64,000 nt of DNA from Gammaproteobacteria bacterium (lineage in GTDB: Bacteria; Pseudomonadota; Gammaproteobacteria; Steroidobacterales; GCA-2729495), in assembly GCA_024229935.1 (NCBI GenBank), contig JAAERX010000077.1:186001-250000 (forward strand). Reading direction: 5' to 3'. The first letter of the stretch is position 1; every line of letters begins with the position of its first letter. The translations under genes were made by a program, and so were the position numbers. This document shows, one piece after another, positions 9,498-18,813 of the stretch. Under the pieces are notes generated by a model that saw nothing but the letters and a program-made list of their open reading frames with translations, ran no database searches and was not told the DNA's origin.

Positions 9498-9500
9498 CTT

Positions 9501-10523
9501 ATGAAAGTTCTCGTTACTGGCGCTGCTGGATTTATAGGTTTCCATGTTTCCCAACGCCTGTTGGCACGGGGGGACACGGTAGTGGGTCTTGATAACCTCA
9601 ATGATTACTACGATCCGTCACTTAAGGAATCCAGACTGAATGTGATCCTTGATAATCCTGCCTTCAGCTTTACCCGCATGGATTTGGAAGATGCTGATGG
9701 GCTCATGGCGTTGTTTGCTGATGAAGGTTTTGATCGTGTTGTGCATTTGGCAGCACAGGCAGGTGTTCGTTATTCCATTAAAAATCCACGTGCTTATATA
9801 GACAGCAATATAGTGGGTACCCTGAATGTCCTTGAAGGATGCCGGCATCACCCTGTGGAGCATCTGGTCTATGCGTCATCCAGTTCTGTGTATGGTTCCA
9901 ATACCACCATGCCGTTTTCTGTACATGATAATGTTGACCATCCATTGTCACTCTATGCGGCTTCAAAGAAAGCCAATGAATTAATGGCCCATACCTATTC
10001 CAATCTATATGGCATTCCAACTACAGGGTTAAGATTTTTTACTGTCTATGGCCCTTTTGGAAGGCCTGACATGGCGCTGTTTTATTTCACCAAATCAATT
10101 CTTTCTGGCGAACCCATTGATGTATTCAATTATGGTAAACATCGCAGGGACTTTACTTATATAGATGATATTGTTGAAGGAGTACTGCGTACGCTGGACC
10201 ATACGGCCACTCCGGCACCTGAATGGGATTCAGATAATCCGGATCCTGGTACCAGTAGTTCGCCATACCGTATTTACAATATTGGTAACAGTAAGCCCAT
10301 TGAGTTAATGCATTACATTCATGTAATCGAGGATTGCCTTGGTAAAAAGGCCGAAATGAACCTGCTACCAATGCAACCAGGTGATGTGCCTGATACCTAT
10401 GCAGATGTAGAGGCGTTGGTGGCCGATACCGGCTATCAGCCTGAGACTACGGTTGAAGAAGGTGTTTCCTGTTTTATCAAGTGGTATCTGGATTACTATG
10501 GTGATCAGAAAGGCAATGGTTAA
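9501..10523 (+). CDS. NAD-dependent epimerase, UDP-glucuronate 4-epimerase type
   Basis: Extended short-chain dehydrogenase predicted to interconvert UDP-glucuronate and UDP-galacturonate for surface polysaccharide synthesis. The 340-residue protein has the NAD motif GAAGFIG at residues 7-13, SSSVYG near 126, and the catalytic Tyr-x3-Lys in YAASK at about 150-155. It also has the clade-typical [15 protein letters not shown] and [18 protein letters not shown]. These resemble CapI/LpsL rather than GalE. It sits 3 nt behind the dehydrogenase remnant and slightly overlaps the start of pgi. No good Shine-Dalgarno is visible, so it may have depended on translational coupling to the now broken upstream gene. 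Substrate assignment is by similarity only. Confidence 0.85.
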   Translation: MKVLVTGAAGFIGFHVSQRLLARGDTVVGLDNLNDYYDPSLKESRLNVILDNPAFSFTRMDLEDADGLMALFADEGFDRVVHLAAQAGVRYSIKNPRAYIDSNIVGTLNVLEGCRHHPVEHLVYASSSSVYGSNTTMPFSVHDNVDHPLSLYAASKKANELMAHTYSNLYGIPTTGLRFFTVYGPFGRPDMALFYFTKSILSGEPIDVFNYGKHRRDFTYIDDIVEGVLRTLDHTATPAPEWDSDNPDPGTSSSPYRIYNIGNSKPIELMHYIHVIEDCLGKKAEMNLLPMQPGDVPDTYADVEALVADTGYQPETTVEEGVSCFIKWYLDYYGDQKGNG

Positions 10524-12180
10524 AAAAATATCACAGATGACAGCGGATAACCTATTAAAAAGCCCCCGTCAGACGCCTGCATGGGCTCTACTGGAAAAAC
10601 ATGCTGCAGACTTGCAAGGCACAAGCCTGCAGACACTTCTTGATACCCCTGACCGCTATAGCAGTTGCTCCTTGCAACTAAATGAACTTTGCCTTGATTA
10701 TTCTCGTCAGCTAGTCACATCTGAGACCTTAAATCTGTTGTCAGAGCTGGCAGAGCAGACAGCTTTGGCCGAGCATATAGAATTAATGTTCAGTGGGGCG
10801 CACGTTAATTTAAGTGAGGACCGGGCAGCTTTGCACACCGCATTACGTGCGGCTGCTTCATCGAACATTACGCTGAATAATGAGGATATTTACCCGCTGG
10901 TTGAGACAGAGCGAGAGCGCTTTCTCAGCTTTGCTGATGCAGTCCGTGATGGCCAGCTTAAGGGTTACGGTGATACGCGTATTCGGCAGGTTATTAATAT
11001 TGGTATAGGTGGTTCTGACCTTGGTCCGCGCATGCTTAGTAGGGCGCTAGCAGTTGCTGATGGACCGGTGCAGGTGGATTTTGCGGCTGGACTGGATGGC
11101 ATAGAGTTGCAGGAGTTACTACACAAAGCCGACCCGGCTGCTACATTATTTATTATCTGTTCCAAAACATTTACCACGCTCGAAACACGTACTAATGCAG
11201 ATATGGCTCGGGCCTGGTTGTTACAACGCCTGCCGGAAGATGCTGTTGCGAGCAATTTTGCTGCAGTTTCTGTTAATCATTCCGCACTTGATGACTTTGG
11301 TATTGCCCCGGATGCTCGTTTTTGCATTTGGGATTGGGTTGGTGGGCGATACTCAGTCTGGTCTGCGATAGGGCTTGCTGTGGCAATGACAACTGGCAGT
11401 AAGGTGTTCCGTGAGCTGTTAGACGGTGCTGCACAAATGGATGAACATTTTCGTGTTACATCTTTTAGCAGCAACTTGCCGGTCATTACTGCCTTGCTGG
11501 GTATCTGGAATCAGAACTTTCTTGGGCTTGGGCAGAATGTAGTGCTGCCCTATGACCAGCGCCTTGAGTACCTGCCTGATTATTTGCAACAGCTGGTGAT
11601 GGAAAGTGAAGGGAAGGGGGTGCGGCGTGATGGTATGACCCTAGATCACACTACTGGCGGTGCGCTTTGGGGCGGCCCTGGCTCTAATGCCCAACATTCC
11701 TTTGCTCAGTGGCTTCAGCAGGGTAATGCATCGGCCTATATCACCTATATAGCTACGGCTAATGGTTCAGATGCTGCCTTGTCAGGTGCTCACCTGCTCT
11801 CACTTGCAAACATGATTGCTCAGGCAGAAACGCTGGCACGTGGCCAGGATGAAGCTGATGTTCGAGCAGGTCTCGCTGCAGATGGTCTTACGAGTGAGCA
11901 AATAAAATATCTGGCGCCACAAAAGGTTCATCCGGGCAATCGCCCATCCAGTATTATTCTTTTGCGCAGTCTTAGCCCTGCTAATCTGGGTATGTTGCTG
12001 GCGCTTTATGAGCATCAGGTTTATGTGCAGAGTGTGATCTGGGGGATTAATCCTTTTGATCAGTGGGGTGTTGAACTGGGCAAACTGCAGGCTAAAACCT
12101 ATGCTAGCGCACTCACAGATAAAGCCAAAGATGTATTGCCCGGTATAGGTGAACAGCTACTTAACTGGTCTGATACCTGA
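10516..12180 (+). CDS. pgi: Glucose-6-phosphate isomerase
   Basis: Interconverts glucose-6-phosphate and fructose-6-phosphate, linking glycolysis to sugar-nucleotide supply. Both family signatures are visible: [16 protein letters not shown] near residue 273 and, near the end, the pattern running from [12 protein letters not shown] to [12 protein letters not shown]. From the ATG at 10516 the length is 554 residues (549 in E. coli). The track start at 10453 lies well inside the epimerase gene and is rejected. ATG 10537 is also possible (547 residues), since family members begin only a few residues before the PAW motif; neither ATG has a well-spaced Shine-Dalgarno. The 8-nt overlap with the epimerase stop suggests co-transcription. 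Confidence 0.95.
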   Translation: MVKKISQMTADNLLKSPRQTPAWALLEKHAADLQGTSLQTLLDTPDRYSSCSLQLNELCLDYSRQLVTSETLNLLSELAEQTALAEHIELMFSGAHVNLSEDRAALHTALRAAASSNITLNNEDIYPLVETERERFLSFADAVRDGQLKGYGDTRIRQVINIGIGGSDLGPRMLSRALAVADGPVQVDFAAGLDGIELQELLHKADPAATLFIICSKTFTTLETRTNADMARAWLLQRLPEDAVASNFAAVSVNHSALDDFGIAPDARFCIWDWVGGRYSVWSAIGLAVAMTTGSKVFRELLDGAAQMDEHFRVTSFSSNLPVITALLGIWNQNFLGLGQNVVLPYDQRLEYLPDYLQQLVMESEGKGVRRDGMTLDHTTGGALWGGPGSNAQHSFAQWLQQGNASAYITYIATANGSDAALSGAHLLSLANMIAQAETLARGQDEADVRAGLAADGLTSEQIKYLAPQKVHPGNRPSSIILLRSLSPANLGMLLALYEHQVYVQSVIWGINPFDQWGVELGKLQAKTYASALTDKAKDVLPGIGEQLLNWSDT

Positions 12181-12239
12181 TCAGGCTAAAAACATGTTCG
12201 TAGTCGCGATACAGGGCGCTAATCAATACCAATAGCGGC

Positions 12240-12245
12240 TATAAT
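12240..12245 (+). promoter_or_regulatory. Candidate -10 box for ugd
   Basis: A perfect TATAAT preceded by GGC, 40 nt before the ugd start. The sequence about 17 nt upstream (CGCTAA) is a poor -35, so this is a weak call based on the -10 only. Confidence 0.35.
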
Positions 12246-12284
12246 TCTGCAAATTTTCTAAAAGTACGCTTAAGGTAGTCTGAA

Positions 12285-13610
12285 ATGAAAATTACATTTC
12301 ATGGGACAGGGTATGTAGGTCTGGTTACTGGAGCCTGTATTGCTGATACAGGTAATCACGTGATGTGTGTGGATGTAGATGCTGACAAGATCAGCAGTTT
12401 GCAGCAGGGTAACATACCCATTTACGAACCCGGTCTTGATGCCATTGTTCAGCGAAACTGTGGTAATGGCCGTCTCCAATTTACCACTGACATAGCTAAA
12501 GCCATCAGTTTTGCTGATGTACAGGTAATTGCAGTAGGAACCCCACCTGATGAAGATGGTTCAGCAGATATGCAGTATGTACTTGAGGTTGCTAATTCTA
12601 TTGGCTCTGAAATGGATAGCTACAAGGTTATAGTTAATAAATCTACTGTGCCGGTGGGTACTGCTGACAAGGTTCGGGAAATGGTTTCCAGTCAGCTTGC
12701 ACAGCGGGGTGTAGATTTAGATTTTGATGTGGTGTCAAACCCGGAGTTTCTAAAAGAAGGTGCGGCTGTCAATGATTTTATGAAGCCCGACCGGATTGTT
12801 GTTGGTACAGACAGTGATCGTGCTAAAGCCCTCATTAAGGAAATGTATGAGCCCTTTAATAGGAATCATAATCGTAGTATTTTTATGGATATTCGCTCAG
12901 CAGAACTGACCAAGTACGCTGCCAATGCCCTGCTTGCCACTAAGATCAGTTTTATAAATGAACTGGCGGGTATAGCTGATCGTATGGGTGCTGATATTGA
13001 GCAGGTACGTGTAGGTATAGGCTCAGATCCGCGTATAGGTTATGAGTTTATTTATCCTGGTTGTGGGTTTGGTGGGTCCTGCTTCCCTAAAGATGTGCGG
13101 GCGCTTGCACATGCCTCTGCAGAAATTGGTTTTGATGCTGAACTGATCAATGCAGTAGAAAGAGTTAATAACCGGCAAAAAGAAGTTGTCTTTGGCAAGC
13201 TGATGCAGCATTTTGATAATGACATTAAAGGTCGGACCGTCGCGCTGTGGGGGCTGGCGTTTAAGCCTAATACAGATGATATGCGGGAAGCTCCCAGCCG
13301 TAACTTAATGGAGGCTGTCTGGGCAGCAGGTGCCACTATTCAGGCTTATGATCCGGTAGCGATAGAGGAAGCTAAACGTATTTATGGCGACAGGCCAGAC
13401 CTTTTGTTGTGTGATTCGGCAGAGAGTGCGCTTAAATCAGCGGATGCCTTAGTAGTTGTTACTGAATGGCGTGAATTTCGTAGTCCGGATTTTGAGCAAA
13501 TGAAAATTGCTTTATCTGCTGCAGTTGTAATTGATGGGCGCAATATTTATGACCCGGCCCACATGCAGGAACTTGGCTTCAGCTATTATGCGATCGGGCG
13601 GGGCGCCTGA
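12285..13610 (+). CDS. ugd: UDP-glucose 6-dehydrogenase
   Basis: Oxidises UDP-glucose to UDP-glucuronate using two NAD+, giving the substrate for the epimerase two genes upstream. The 441-residue product has the NAD motif GTGYVG at residues 7-12 and the signature [14 protein letters not shown]. The catalytic cysteine is in [12 protein letters not shown] near residue 264, and the UDP-binding C-terminal domain contains [17 protein letters not shown]. The AAGG at 12270 is a reasonable Shine-Dalgarno. This intact copy may have made the damaged dehydrogenase at 9243 dispensable, although the two families usually act on different sugars. Confidence 0.95.
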   Translation: MKITFHGTGYVGLVTGACIADTGNHVMCVDVDADKISSLQQGNIPIYEPGLDAIVQRNCGNGRLQFTTDIAKAISFADVQVIAVGTPPDEDGSADMQYVLEVANSIGSEMDSYKVIVNKSTVPVGTADKVREMVSSQLAQRGVDLDFDVVSNPEFLKEGAAVNDFMKPDRIVVGTDSDRAKALIKEMYEPFNRNHNRSIFMDIRSAELTKYAANALLATKISFINELAGIADRMGADIEQVRVGIGSDPRIGYEFIYPGCGFGGSCFPKDVRALAHASAEIGFDAELINAVERVNNRQKEVVFGKLMQHFDNDIKGRTVALWGLAFKPNTDDMREAPSRNLMEAVWAAGATIQAYDPVAIEEAKRIYGDRPDLLLCDSAESALKSADALVVVTEWREFRSPDFEQMKIALSAAVVIDGRNIYDPAHMQELGFSYYAIGRGA

Positions 13611-13726
13611 TTTTTATGCTCTTCACCTTTGATCTGGTTGAACCTGAATGGCCCTGCCAAAATACTTTGTAAGCCCAGCCCGGTGCGGTTTTTTGCTACT
13701 AATTGAAGAAGGTCCCTGAACTAACC

Positions 13727-13954
13727 ATGTCAAACTTAACTCATAATAAAACCCTACAAAAATTTCAATTGCTTGGCATGGTTCTGACAATTTGCGCTCT
13801 GATTCTTAGTGTTGTTGTGGGTGTGTTCTGGCTGGTTTCACCAGAACTCAAGTTTATTGAGATGGGGCTTATGCTAAGTGCATTTTTGGGTGTATTTGGA
13901 TTTGTTATTCTTGGGAGCAGGGTGATATTTGGCTATAAGGGTGACCCGGAGTAA
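13727..13954 (+). CDS. Small two-helix membrane protein, unknown function
   Basis: A 75-residue ORF with two clear hydrophobic stretches, LGMVLTICALILSVVVGVFWLV and a second around GLMLSAFLGVFGFVILG. A charged end (FGYKGDPE) follows, so it should be a small inner-membrane protein with a short loop. I do not recognise the family. The track starts at a TTG 24 nt upstream without a Shine-Dalgarno; the ATG at 13727 is preferred, although AGAAGG lies somewhat far upstream. It sits between ugd and the ABC-exporter genes on the same strand, so a role in envelope or polysaccharide export is possible, but this is context only. Confidence 0.6.
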   Translation: MSNLTHNKTLQKFQLLGMVLTICALILSVVVGVFWLVSPELKFIEMGLMLSAFLGVFGFVILGSRVIFGYKGDPE

Positions 13955-14261
13955 AAGGTTGAGCGGTCTTTTCCTGGATACTGGTTGCCAGTAATCATTA
14001 ATTGTAAGTCTTGTGTATTTAAGGATGTCCTGGAAAATATAGTAAATATTGTCATTATGTTGAGGGCTGGTCCGCAGAAAAGGGCTTTTTTTGGTCAGAT
14101 ACTGAAAATACTTGGCTAAATACATATGTATGAATAGAATCAACGGCTTCTTATTTTGTCTATGATTGGACTTTTGTGTAACGACTTCTGTCACTACGTG
14201 CGTATTTATAATCAAATACTATTAACCCTAGAAATGATTGCTGCTTGTCGAGAATTAATGA
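13955..14261. other. Gene-free stretch before the ABC-exporter genes
   Basis: About 307 nt that look AT-rich by eye, with no credible ORF. A perfect TATAAT lies at 14207-14212, about 50 nt before the permease start, but the sequence at -35 distance is poor. It is probably the promoter region of the exporter pair. I see no hairpin, JUMPstart or ops element in it. Confidence 0.45.
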
Positions 14262-15104
14262 ATGAATGAAGCTGATATTGACTTGCCAGAGACTCGTATA
14301 GTTCCAGTAGCTTCCTGGGGGGGTATAGATTTAAGGGAAGTTTTTGAGTACCGGGATTTGCTGTACTTTATGATTTGGCGGGGGCTAAAGGTTCAGTATG
14401 CACAAAGTATAGGAGGCCTTGCATGGGCGCTTATTCAGCCTGCGATGCAGATCATTCTGTTTGCTGTTGTTTTTGGTGGGCTGCTTGGTTTGGATGCAGA
14501 TGGTCGTAATTACTTCCTGTTGGTGACATTGGCTGTTATTCCATGGAGTTACATGTCTTCAACGCTTGATGGAACCAGTCAGTGTCTGGTTACTAATTCA
14601 GCACTCATGGCAAAAGTCTATTTCCCTCGTGCTACGTTCCTGCTCATTCAGGTATTTGGCAACCTAGTGCCATTCCTTGTGTCGCAGGTTATCACCATTG
14701 CGGTAATGTTTTATTATCAGGTTCCCCTGACATCCCAGATATTTCTATTACCAGTTGTATTGCTACTTATGATGTTGGTTCCCCTGTCTATTGGGGTTTG
14801 GCTAGCTTCATTAGCTATTCGTTTTCGTGATTTCAGAATTGCTATGGGCATGGTTATGCGCATGCTTATCTATACAGTTCCGGTGATGTACCAGAGTGAT
14901 AAGATTCCTGATGATTTGCGTCAGTGGTACATCCTCAATCCTTTTGTTGGAGTAATAGAAGGCTTCCGTGCATGCTTTTTAGGCTATGACTATCCAATAC
15001 AGTGGGATTCATTACTGACAAGTGCCGTTATAACATCAGTTTTACTGATAAGCGGCTCAGTTTATTTTCGACGCATGGAGCGAGTCATTGTTGATGTCAT
15101 TTAA
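14262..15104 (+). CDS. Polysaccharide ABC exporter, permease subunit (Wzm/KpsM type)
   Basis: ABC-2 family inner-membrane permease predicted to move a lipid-linked polysaccharide to the periplasm together with the ATPase encoded next. The 280-residue protein has a cytoplasmic N-terminus ending in YRDLLYFMIWRGLKVQYAQS, the conserved amphipathic segment before the first helix in O-antigen and teichoic-acid exporters. About six membrane spans follow, with the loop NPFVGVIEGFRACFLG before the last ones. The ATPase gene starts 15 nt downstream. Several overlapping ATGs occur at the start; 14262 is the one in frame. The exact substrate is unknown, so neither wzm nor kpsM is assigned. Confidence 0.88.
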   Translation: MNEADIDLPETRIVPVASWGGIDLREVFEYRDLLYFMIWRGLKVQYAQSIGGLAWALIQPAMQIILFAVVFGGLLGLDADGRNYFLLVTLAVIPWSYMSSTLDGTSQCLVTNSALMAKVYFPRATFLLIQVFGNLVPFLVSQVITIAVMFYYQVPLTSQIFLLPVVLLLMMLVPLSIGVWLASLAIRFRDFRIAMGMVMRMLIYTVPVMYQSDKIPDDLRQWYILNPFVGVIEGFRACFLGYDYPIQWDSLLTSAVITSVLLISGSVYFRRMERVIVDVI

Positions 15105-15119
15105 CAAAGGTATACGGCG

Positions 15120-16454
15120 ATGAAGGCTCTGAAGGTCGAGAATGTTAGTAAGCTTTATCGGCTTGGAAACTCCACAGATCTTGACGATACCAGTGCAAAC
15201 CCTGTTGTTCGTCTTCTCAAACGCCCACTAAACAATCTACGAAAATATCGCTCCTTGTATCGATTTTCAGATGAAGAGTTGAATAGTTCTGAGTCAAGAA
15301 AGGATATTTTATGGGCTCTTAATGATGTTTCATTTGAGGTTGATTCAGGTGAGGTGATTGGGTTGGTTGGTGCCAATGGTGCGGGTAAGTCGACCCTGCT
15401 TAAGGTGATTTCCCGAATTACCCCACCAACCAGAGGCATCTGCACAACACGAGGGCGACTCAGCTGTTTAATTGAAGTGGGAACTGGTTTCCACCCTGAA
15501 TTAACGGGCCGGGAAAATATTTACATGAGCAGTACCATCTTGGGTATGCGTAAGCGTGAAGTAGATGCCAAATTTGATGAAATTGTCGATTTTTCAGGGG
15601 TGGAAAAATTTATTGATACACCTGTTAAACGTTATTCGAGCGGTATGGCGGTACGTCTTGCATTTGCTGTAATGGCTCATCTTGAGCCAGAGATACTGGT
15701 TGTCGATGAGGTTTTGGCCGTTGGTGATGTAGAATTTCAACGTAAGTGCCTTAATAAAATGAGCAATGTAGGTAAGGACGGAAAAACTGTACTTTTTGTG
15801 TCTCATAATATGGCAGCGATCACACGTTTGTGTGACCGAGGTTTTCTGATGAAAGGTGGTCGTATTATTCAGGATGGCTCGGCTGCTGATATTGTGCACA
15901 GTCATGTGACTGCCGGGAGTCTGACGACGTCTTGGCGAGAGTGGCTTGATATTGCTGAGGCGCCAGGTGATGACAGTGTCCGGCTGCGTAGGGTTGGCAT
16001 TGTGACTGAGTCCGGAGTCGCGGCAGGTATGATCAATGCTCATGACCAGATTGGCATACAAATGGTATTTGATGTTTTGGAGGAAGGTCAGGTACTTAAC
16101 CCATATGTGACAGTGATCAGTGAAACAGGAATTGATTTATTTTCCAGTATAGATGCCGACAAACGGTATGAATCAGAATTCCGCAAGCCAGGACGTTATA
16201 CTGTAACGGCCTGGGTTCCTAAAGGGCTGCTTGCTGCAGGGACTCATTACGTCCGTGCTGTTATGCGTTCAGTAAAACGCCAATATCGCCCCTTTACTGA
16301 AAGGGATGTGATCTCATTCAACGTTCTTGATCCTGAAGGTGAAGCTATAGGCGCTGGCTGGTGGGAAGGGCGTCCGGGTGGTGTCATTCGCCCGAGTCTG
16401 AACTGGACTACAGAATATATATCTGCAGAAATGCTTATTGAAGGCCAGCTCTAG
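15120..16454 (+). CDS. Polysaccharide ABC exporter, ATPase with C-terminal Wzt-like domain
   Basis: ATP-binding subunit for the permease encoded just upstream. The 444-residue protein has Walker A GANGAGKST near residue 85, the signature YSSGMAVRLAFAVMAHL and Walker B ILVVDEVLAVGD, all typical of Wzt/TagH/KpsT. The N-terminal insert before Walker A is also typical. Residues from about 270 to the end form an extra beta-rich domain resembling Wzt-C, which in O-antigen exporters recognises the finished sugar chain. That suggests a capped polymer is exported, which is inference. AAGG 10 nt upstream gives a start. It ends 9 nt from the convergent barrel gene. Confidence 0.88.
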   Translation: MKALKVENVSKLYRLGNSTDLDDTSANPVVRLLKRPLNNLRKYRSLYRFSDEELNSSESRKDILWALNDVSFEVDSGEVIGLVGANGAGKSTLLKVISRITPPTRGICTTRGRLSCLIEVGTGFHPELTGRENIYMSSTILGMRKREVDAKFDEIVDFSGVEKFIDTPVKRYSSGMAVRLAFAVMAHLEPEILVVDEVLAVGDVEFQRKCLNKMSNVGKDGKTVLFVSHNMAAITRLCDRGFLMKGGRIIQDGSAADIVHSHVTAGSLTTSWREWLDIAEAPGDDSVRLRRVGIVTESGVAAGMINAHDQIGIQMVFDVLEEGQVLNPYVTVISETGIDLFSSIDADKRYESEFRKPGRYTVTAWVPKGLLAAGTHYVRAVMRSVKRQYRPFTERDVISFNVLDPEGEAIGAGWWEGRPGGVIRPSLNWTTEYISAEMLIEGQL

Positions 16455-16463
16455 TAAGAATTT

Positions 16464-17846
16464 CTAGCGTATTTCTTTAAATTTATAGGTCAGGTTAAGC
16501 TGAAGGCTGTTTGATGTGGCTAGTCTTGAAGGTTCAACAAGACCTTTTTCTTGGAAACGTCGGCGATAGGTGTAAGTGCCGCTTACGCCCCACTTCCTTG
16601 TAAAAAGCCATGATAGAGATAAATTTCCCTGCAGATATCTTGTTTTTCTTTGAAAATTAGTCGGGTTACTTTCAGAGGCCAGAAAAATAGATTCCCGTTC
16701 CCATGCGTTTATATAGAGCTCACTTGTTAGACGCGGAGATAGTTTTACTTTGCCATTAAAGGTGAGTTGGTCTTTATCCTGTGGTGTGCCTTCCACACTG
16801 GGCTGTACGCTGCGTCGGGCGCTCAAATCAAACTCATACAATTCCATCCTTTTGTTAAAAGTAATGTTGTAGGAGGTGCTGTCATAGACAGTAGCAATCT
16901 CTTCTGAGGGGCCATCTGCGTTAGCTATTAACGTGTTGCCATTTGCATCTCTCCATTGCTGGGTTGAGTCAGATTGCTGTAGGCCATACCTAATTTTTAA
17001 GTTTGATGTTGAAGATACAGCAAATTGGTAATCAAATGACAGGGTTAAAGAATTTGTTTTATTCTTAGTAAATGCATTAACCAACCCCGGCGGCAAACCA
17101 TCATTGTCGCAGGGTGTGAATCTAGGTGGAGGAAGGGGAATAAATGGATTGAGGTTTAATATACAATTCTCACCTTTAGCTGTGCTGTCACTGTAATACC
17201 CTGATAAACCTACTTTCTGCCGGGTGCTAAGCGCATGACTATAAGCTGCATTTGCTGAATAGTTTTCTAAGTCTGACCGTCCTGTGTAATCCAGGTCGTA
17301 GTTTGTGACACCGGCATTAAAAGCCAGTTGGAATTGGTCTCGTTCAGTTATTGACCATGTAAAGTTAGGGCTTAGGGTAAAATTGTGTACGATGTCATCT
17401 TCCCTAAAGTTGCGAGAACCGTCTTGTGCTATTGAGTTGTCGTCACTCAAAACACTTTCCTGGCTTGCACTAAATGATAAGCCCCAAGTTATAGTTTGGC
17501 GAATGTATTGAGAGCGACCAATTATGTAATAACCCGTGTTTTCCAGGTCTTTATTTTTCTTGTCAGGGTAGAAGCTGCGAGTTACTCGAGGGGTGAGGGT
17601 GAACCTACTGTTACCTGATGTTCGCGTAATGTCCATTTCATAGGTAGCTAATAAACTAAATAAACTCGGCTGCTCACGATCATCTGACTGCAACGTTGGG
17701 TTTTCTCTGTAAAAAGATGAAACAGATGCTTTGGAGCCCCAATCCCATGCACTTGCATCCACTGTGCTGTAATGAAATAACAGTGGAAATAAAAATGTAC
17801 ATGTTTGTGCAAGTTTGTACAGGTTTTGGTGTGACCGGAAAAACAT
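16464..17846 (-). CDS. Outer-membrane beta-barrel protein, exopolysaccharide/PEP-CTERM-associated type
   Basis: A 460-residue protein with an N-terminal signal peptide (hydrophobic stretch then ...STVDASA). Many alternating polar/aromatic strands follow (for example NNDY-type strands such as LQLNLTYKFKEIR at the very end), the pattern of an outer-membrane barrel. It resembles the uncharacterised barrel family found with PEP-CTERM exopolysaccharide loci, which fits its position 41 nt behind the export-protein gene on the same strand and the presence of PrsK/PrsR in the window. The family call is from memory and is weaker than the barrel call. A likely role is as the outer-membrane exit for polymer. 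Confidence 0.65.
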   Translation of the reverse strand: MFFRSHQNLYKLAQTCTFLFPLLFHYSTVDASAWDWGSKASVSSFYRENPTLQSDDREQPSLFSLLATYEMDITRTSGNSRFTLTPRVTRSFYPDKKNKDLENTGYYIIGRSQYIRQTITWGLSFSASQESVLSDDNSIAQDGSRNFREDDIVHNFTLSPNFTWSITERDQFQLAFNAGVTNYDLDYTGRSDLENYSANAAYSHALSTRQKVGLSGYYSDSTAKGENCILNLNPFIPLPPPRFTPCDNDGLPPGLVNAFTKNKTNSLTLSFDYQFAVSSTSNLKIRYGLQQSDSTQQWRDANGNTLIANADGPSEEIATVYDSTSYNITFNKRMELYEFDLSARRSVQPSVEGTPQDKDQLTFNGKVKLSPRLTSELYINAWERESIFLASESNPTNFQRKTRYLQGNLSLSWLFTRKWGVSGTYTYRRRFQEKGLVEPSRLATSNSLQLNLTYKFKEIR

Positions 17847-17887
17847 TATCAGTTGGCGACTATATACGGGTGTTTGAGCCGTGTCCG

Positions 17888-18475
17888 TTAGGGTACAACA
17901 ACAACATCACCTGCTTGCAGCTGGATATTTTGTTCCAGACGCTTACCTTTTTCTATATCCCCATATCTAAAGGGAATTGATTTCTGGCCAGTAGGAGTGC
18001 GACGTAATATGGATATATTATTCAGGTCTGCATAAGGGGTTGCCCCGCCAGCAACCGCGAGCGCCTGAACTATATCAATATGTGGGTTGACAATAATTTC
18101 ACCAGGCCTTGCTACCTGGCCAATTACATAGATTTTATTACCGTTTATCTGCATTACAGAAACACTAACCACAAGGTCAGGGATATAGCGCGATAAACGT
18201 TTGGCTACCTGTTCCCTGACTTCCTCAATACTGCGACCGCTAGCAGTGATATCGCCAGTCAGTGGAAATGAAAATTTACCGTCAGGCCGAATAAGGACTT
18301 CCTTTTGCAAATCTTCCTCTTTCCAGACCGAGATTAAAATGATGTCGCCTGGGTTTAATCGGTAGTCATCACTTGAGACTGATGGTGCAGGCGAGTTGGT
18401 TTCCTGTGCGCAGACGATAGATCCCATAAATGAGAAAATTATCACGATTATGCTGCTAACTACTTGCTTATACAT
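17888..18475 (-). CDS. Polysaccharide export protein (Wza-like, Poly_export + SLBB)
   Basis: Periplasmic or outer-membrane export factor of 195 residues. It has a signal peptide (MYKQVVSSIIVIIFSFMG...VCA, then QETN), followed by the Poly_export domain beginning YRLNPGDIILISVWKE and an SLBB domain from IYVIGQVARPGEI to the C-terminus. The size and domain order match the short export protein of PEP-CTERM/XrtA exopolysaccharide loci rather than full-length Wza, since no outer-membrane helix follows. The track start at 18613 adds 46 residues without signal-peptide logic, so the ATG at 18475 is chosen. The barrel gene follows. No Wzc/KpsE-like partner is in the window. Confidence 0.85.
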   Translation of the reverse strand: MYKQVVSSIIVIIFSFMGSIVCAQETNSPAPSVSSDDYRLNPGDIILISVWKEEDLQKEVLIRPDGKFSFPLTGDITASGRSIEEVREQVAKRLSRYIPDLVVSVSVMQINGNKIYVIGQVARPGEIIVNPHIDIVQALAVAGGATPYADLNNISILRRTPTGQKSIPFRYGDIEKGKRLEQNIQLQAGDVVVVP

Positions 18476-18608
18476 TATTTTATCTCTGCTTGTGTTGGCC
18501 AGTAATTCATATCGAGCGGGGGATATTACGCGAAAAGCCCAAACTTCGCTGCAAACCAGTTCGCACTCGCAAAACTGCAGGGCGGGTGATGCGGTGCAGT
18601 ATAATAAT

Positions 18609-18650
18609 ATCACTACAATTAATTAGGTAATCACTACAATCAATTAGGTA
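18609..18650. repeat. 21-nt tandem direct repeat in divergent promoter region
   Basis: Two adjacent copies, ATCACTACAATTAATTAGGT(A) at 18609-18629 and the same with one T-to-C change at 18630-18650. It lies between the divergent export-protein gene (minus) and the WecA-like gene (plus). It could be a pair of regulator sites or a local duplication; no known operator was recognised. Confidence 0.85.
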
Positions 18651-18813
18651 TGGCTAGTTCTGTTTGTTAATTGGTTTTAAACTATACGTGGTTGATGAAT
18701 TGTTGTTTAGTGCTGCGATGTGACAAGTTTCACGTAATTTACGTTCAGGATGTAACATAGTTCATCGACTGCAAATTCATCAGTTTTCATATATTACTTA
18801 AATATATATATCA

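Noticed and set aside
15594-16061. 155-aa minus-strand ORF inside the Wzt-like gene
   Set aside because: Antisense shadow of a gene with full ABC motifs.
18396-18626. 76-aa plus-strand ORF over the export-protein start
   Set aside because: Antisense to the signal-peptide region, ends inside the tandem repeat, no motif.
13955-18813. Search for sigma-54 (-24/-12) promoters that PrsR might use
   Set aside because: No site with the required GG-N10-GC core was found; the nearest candidate before the export gene lacks the GG.
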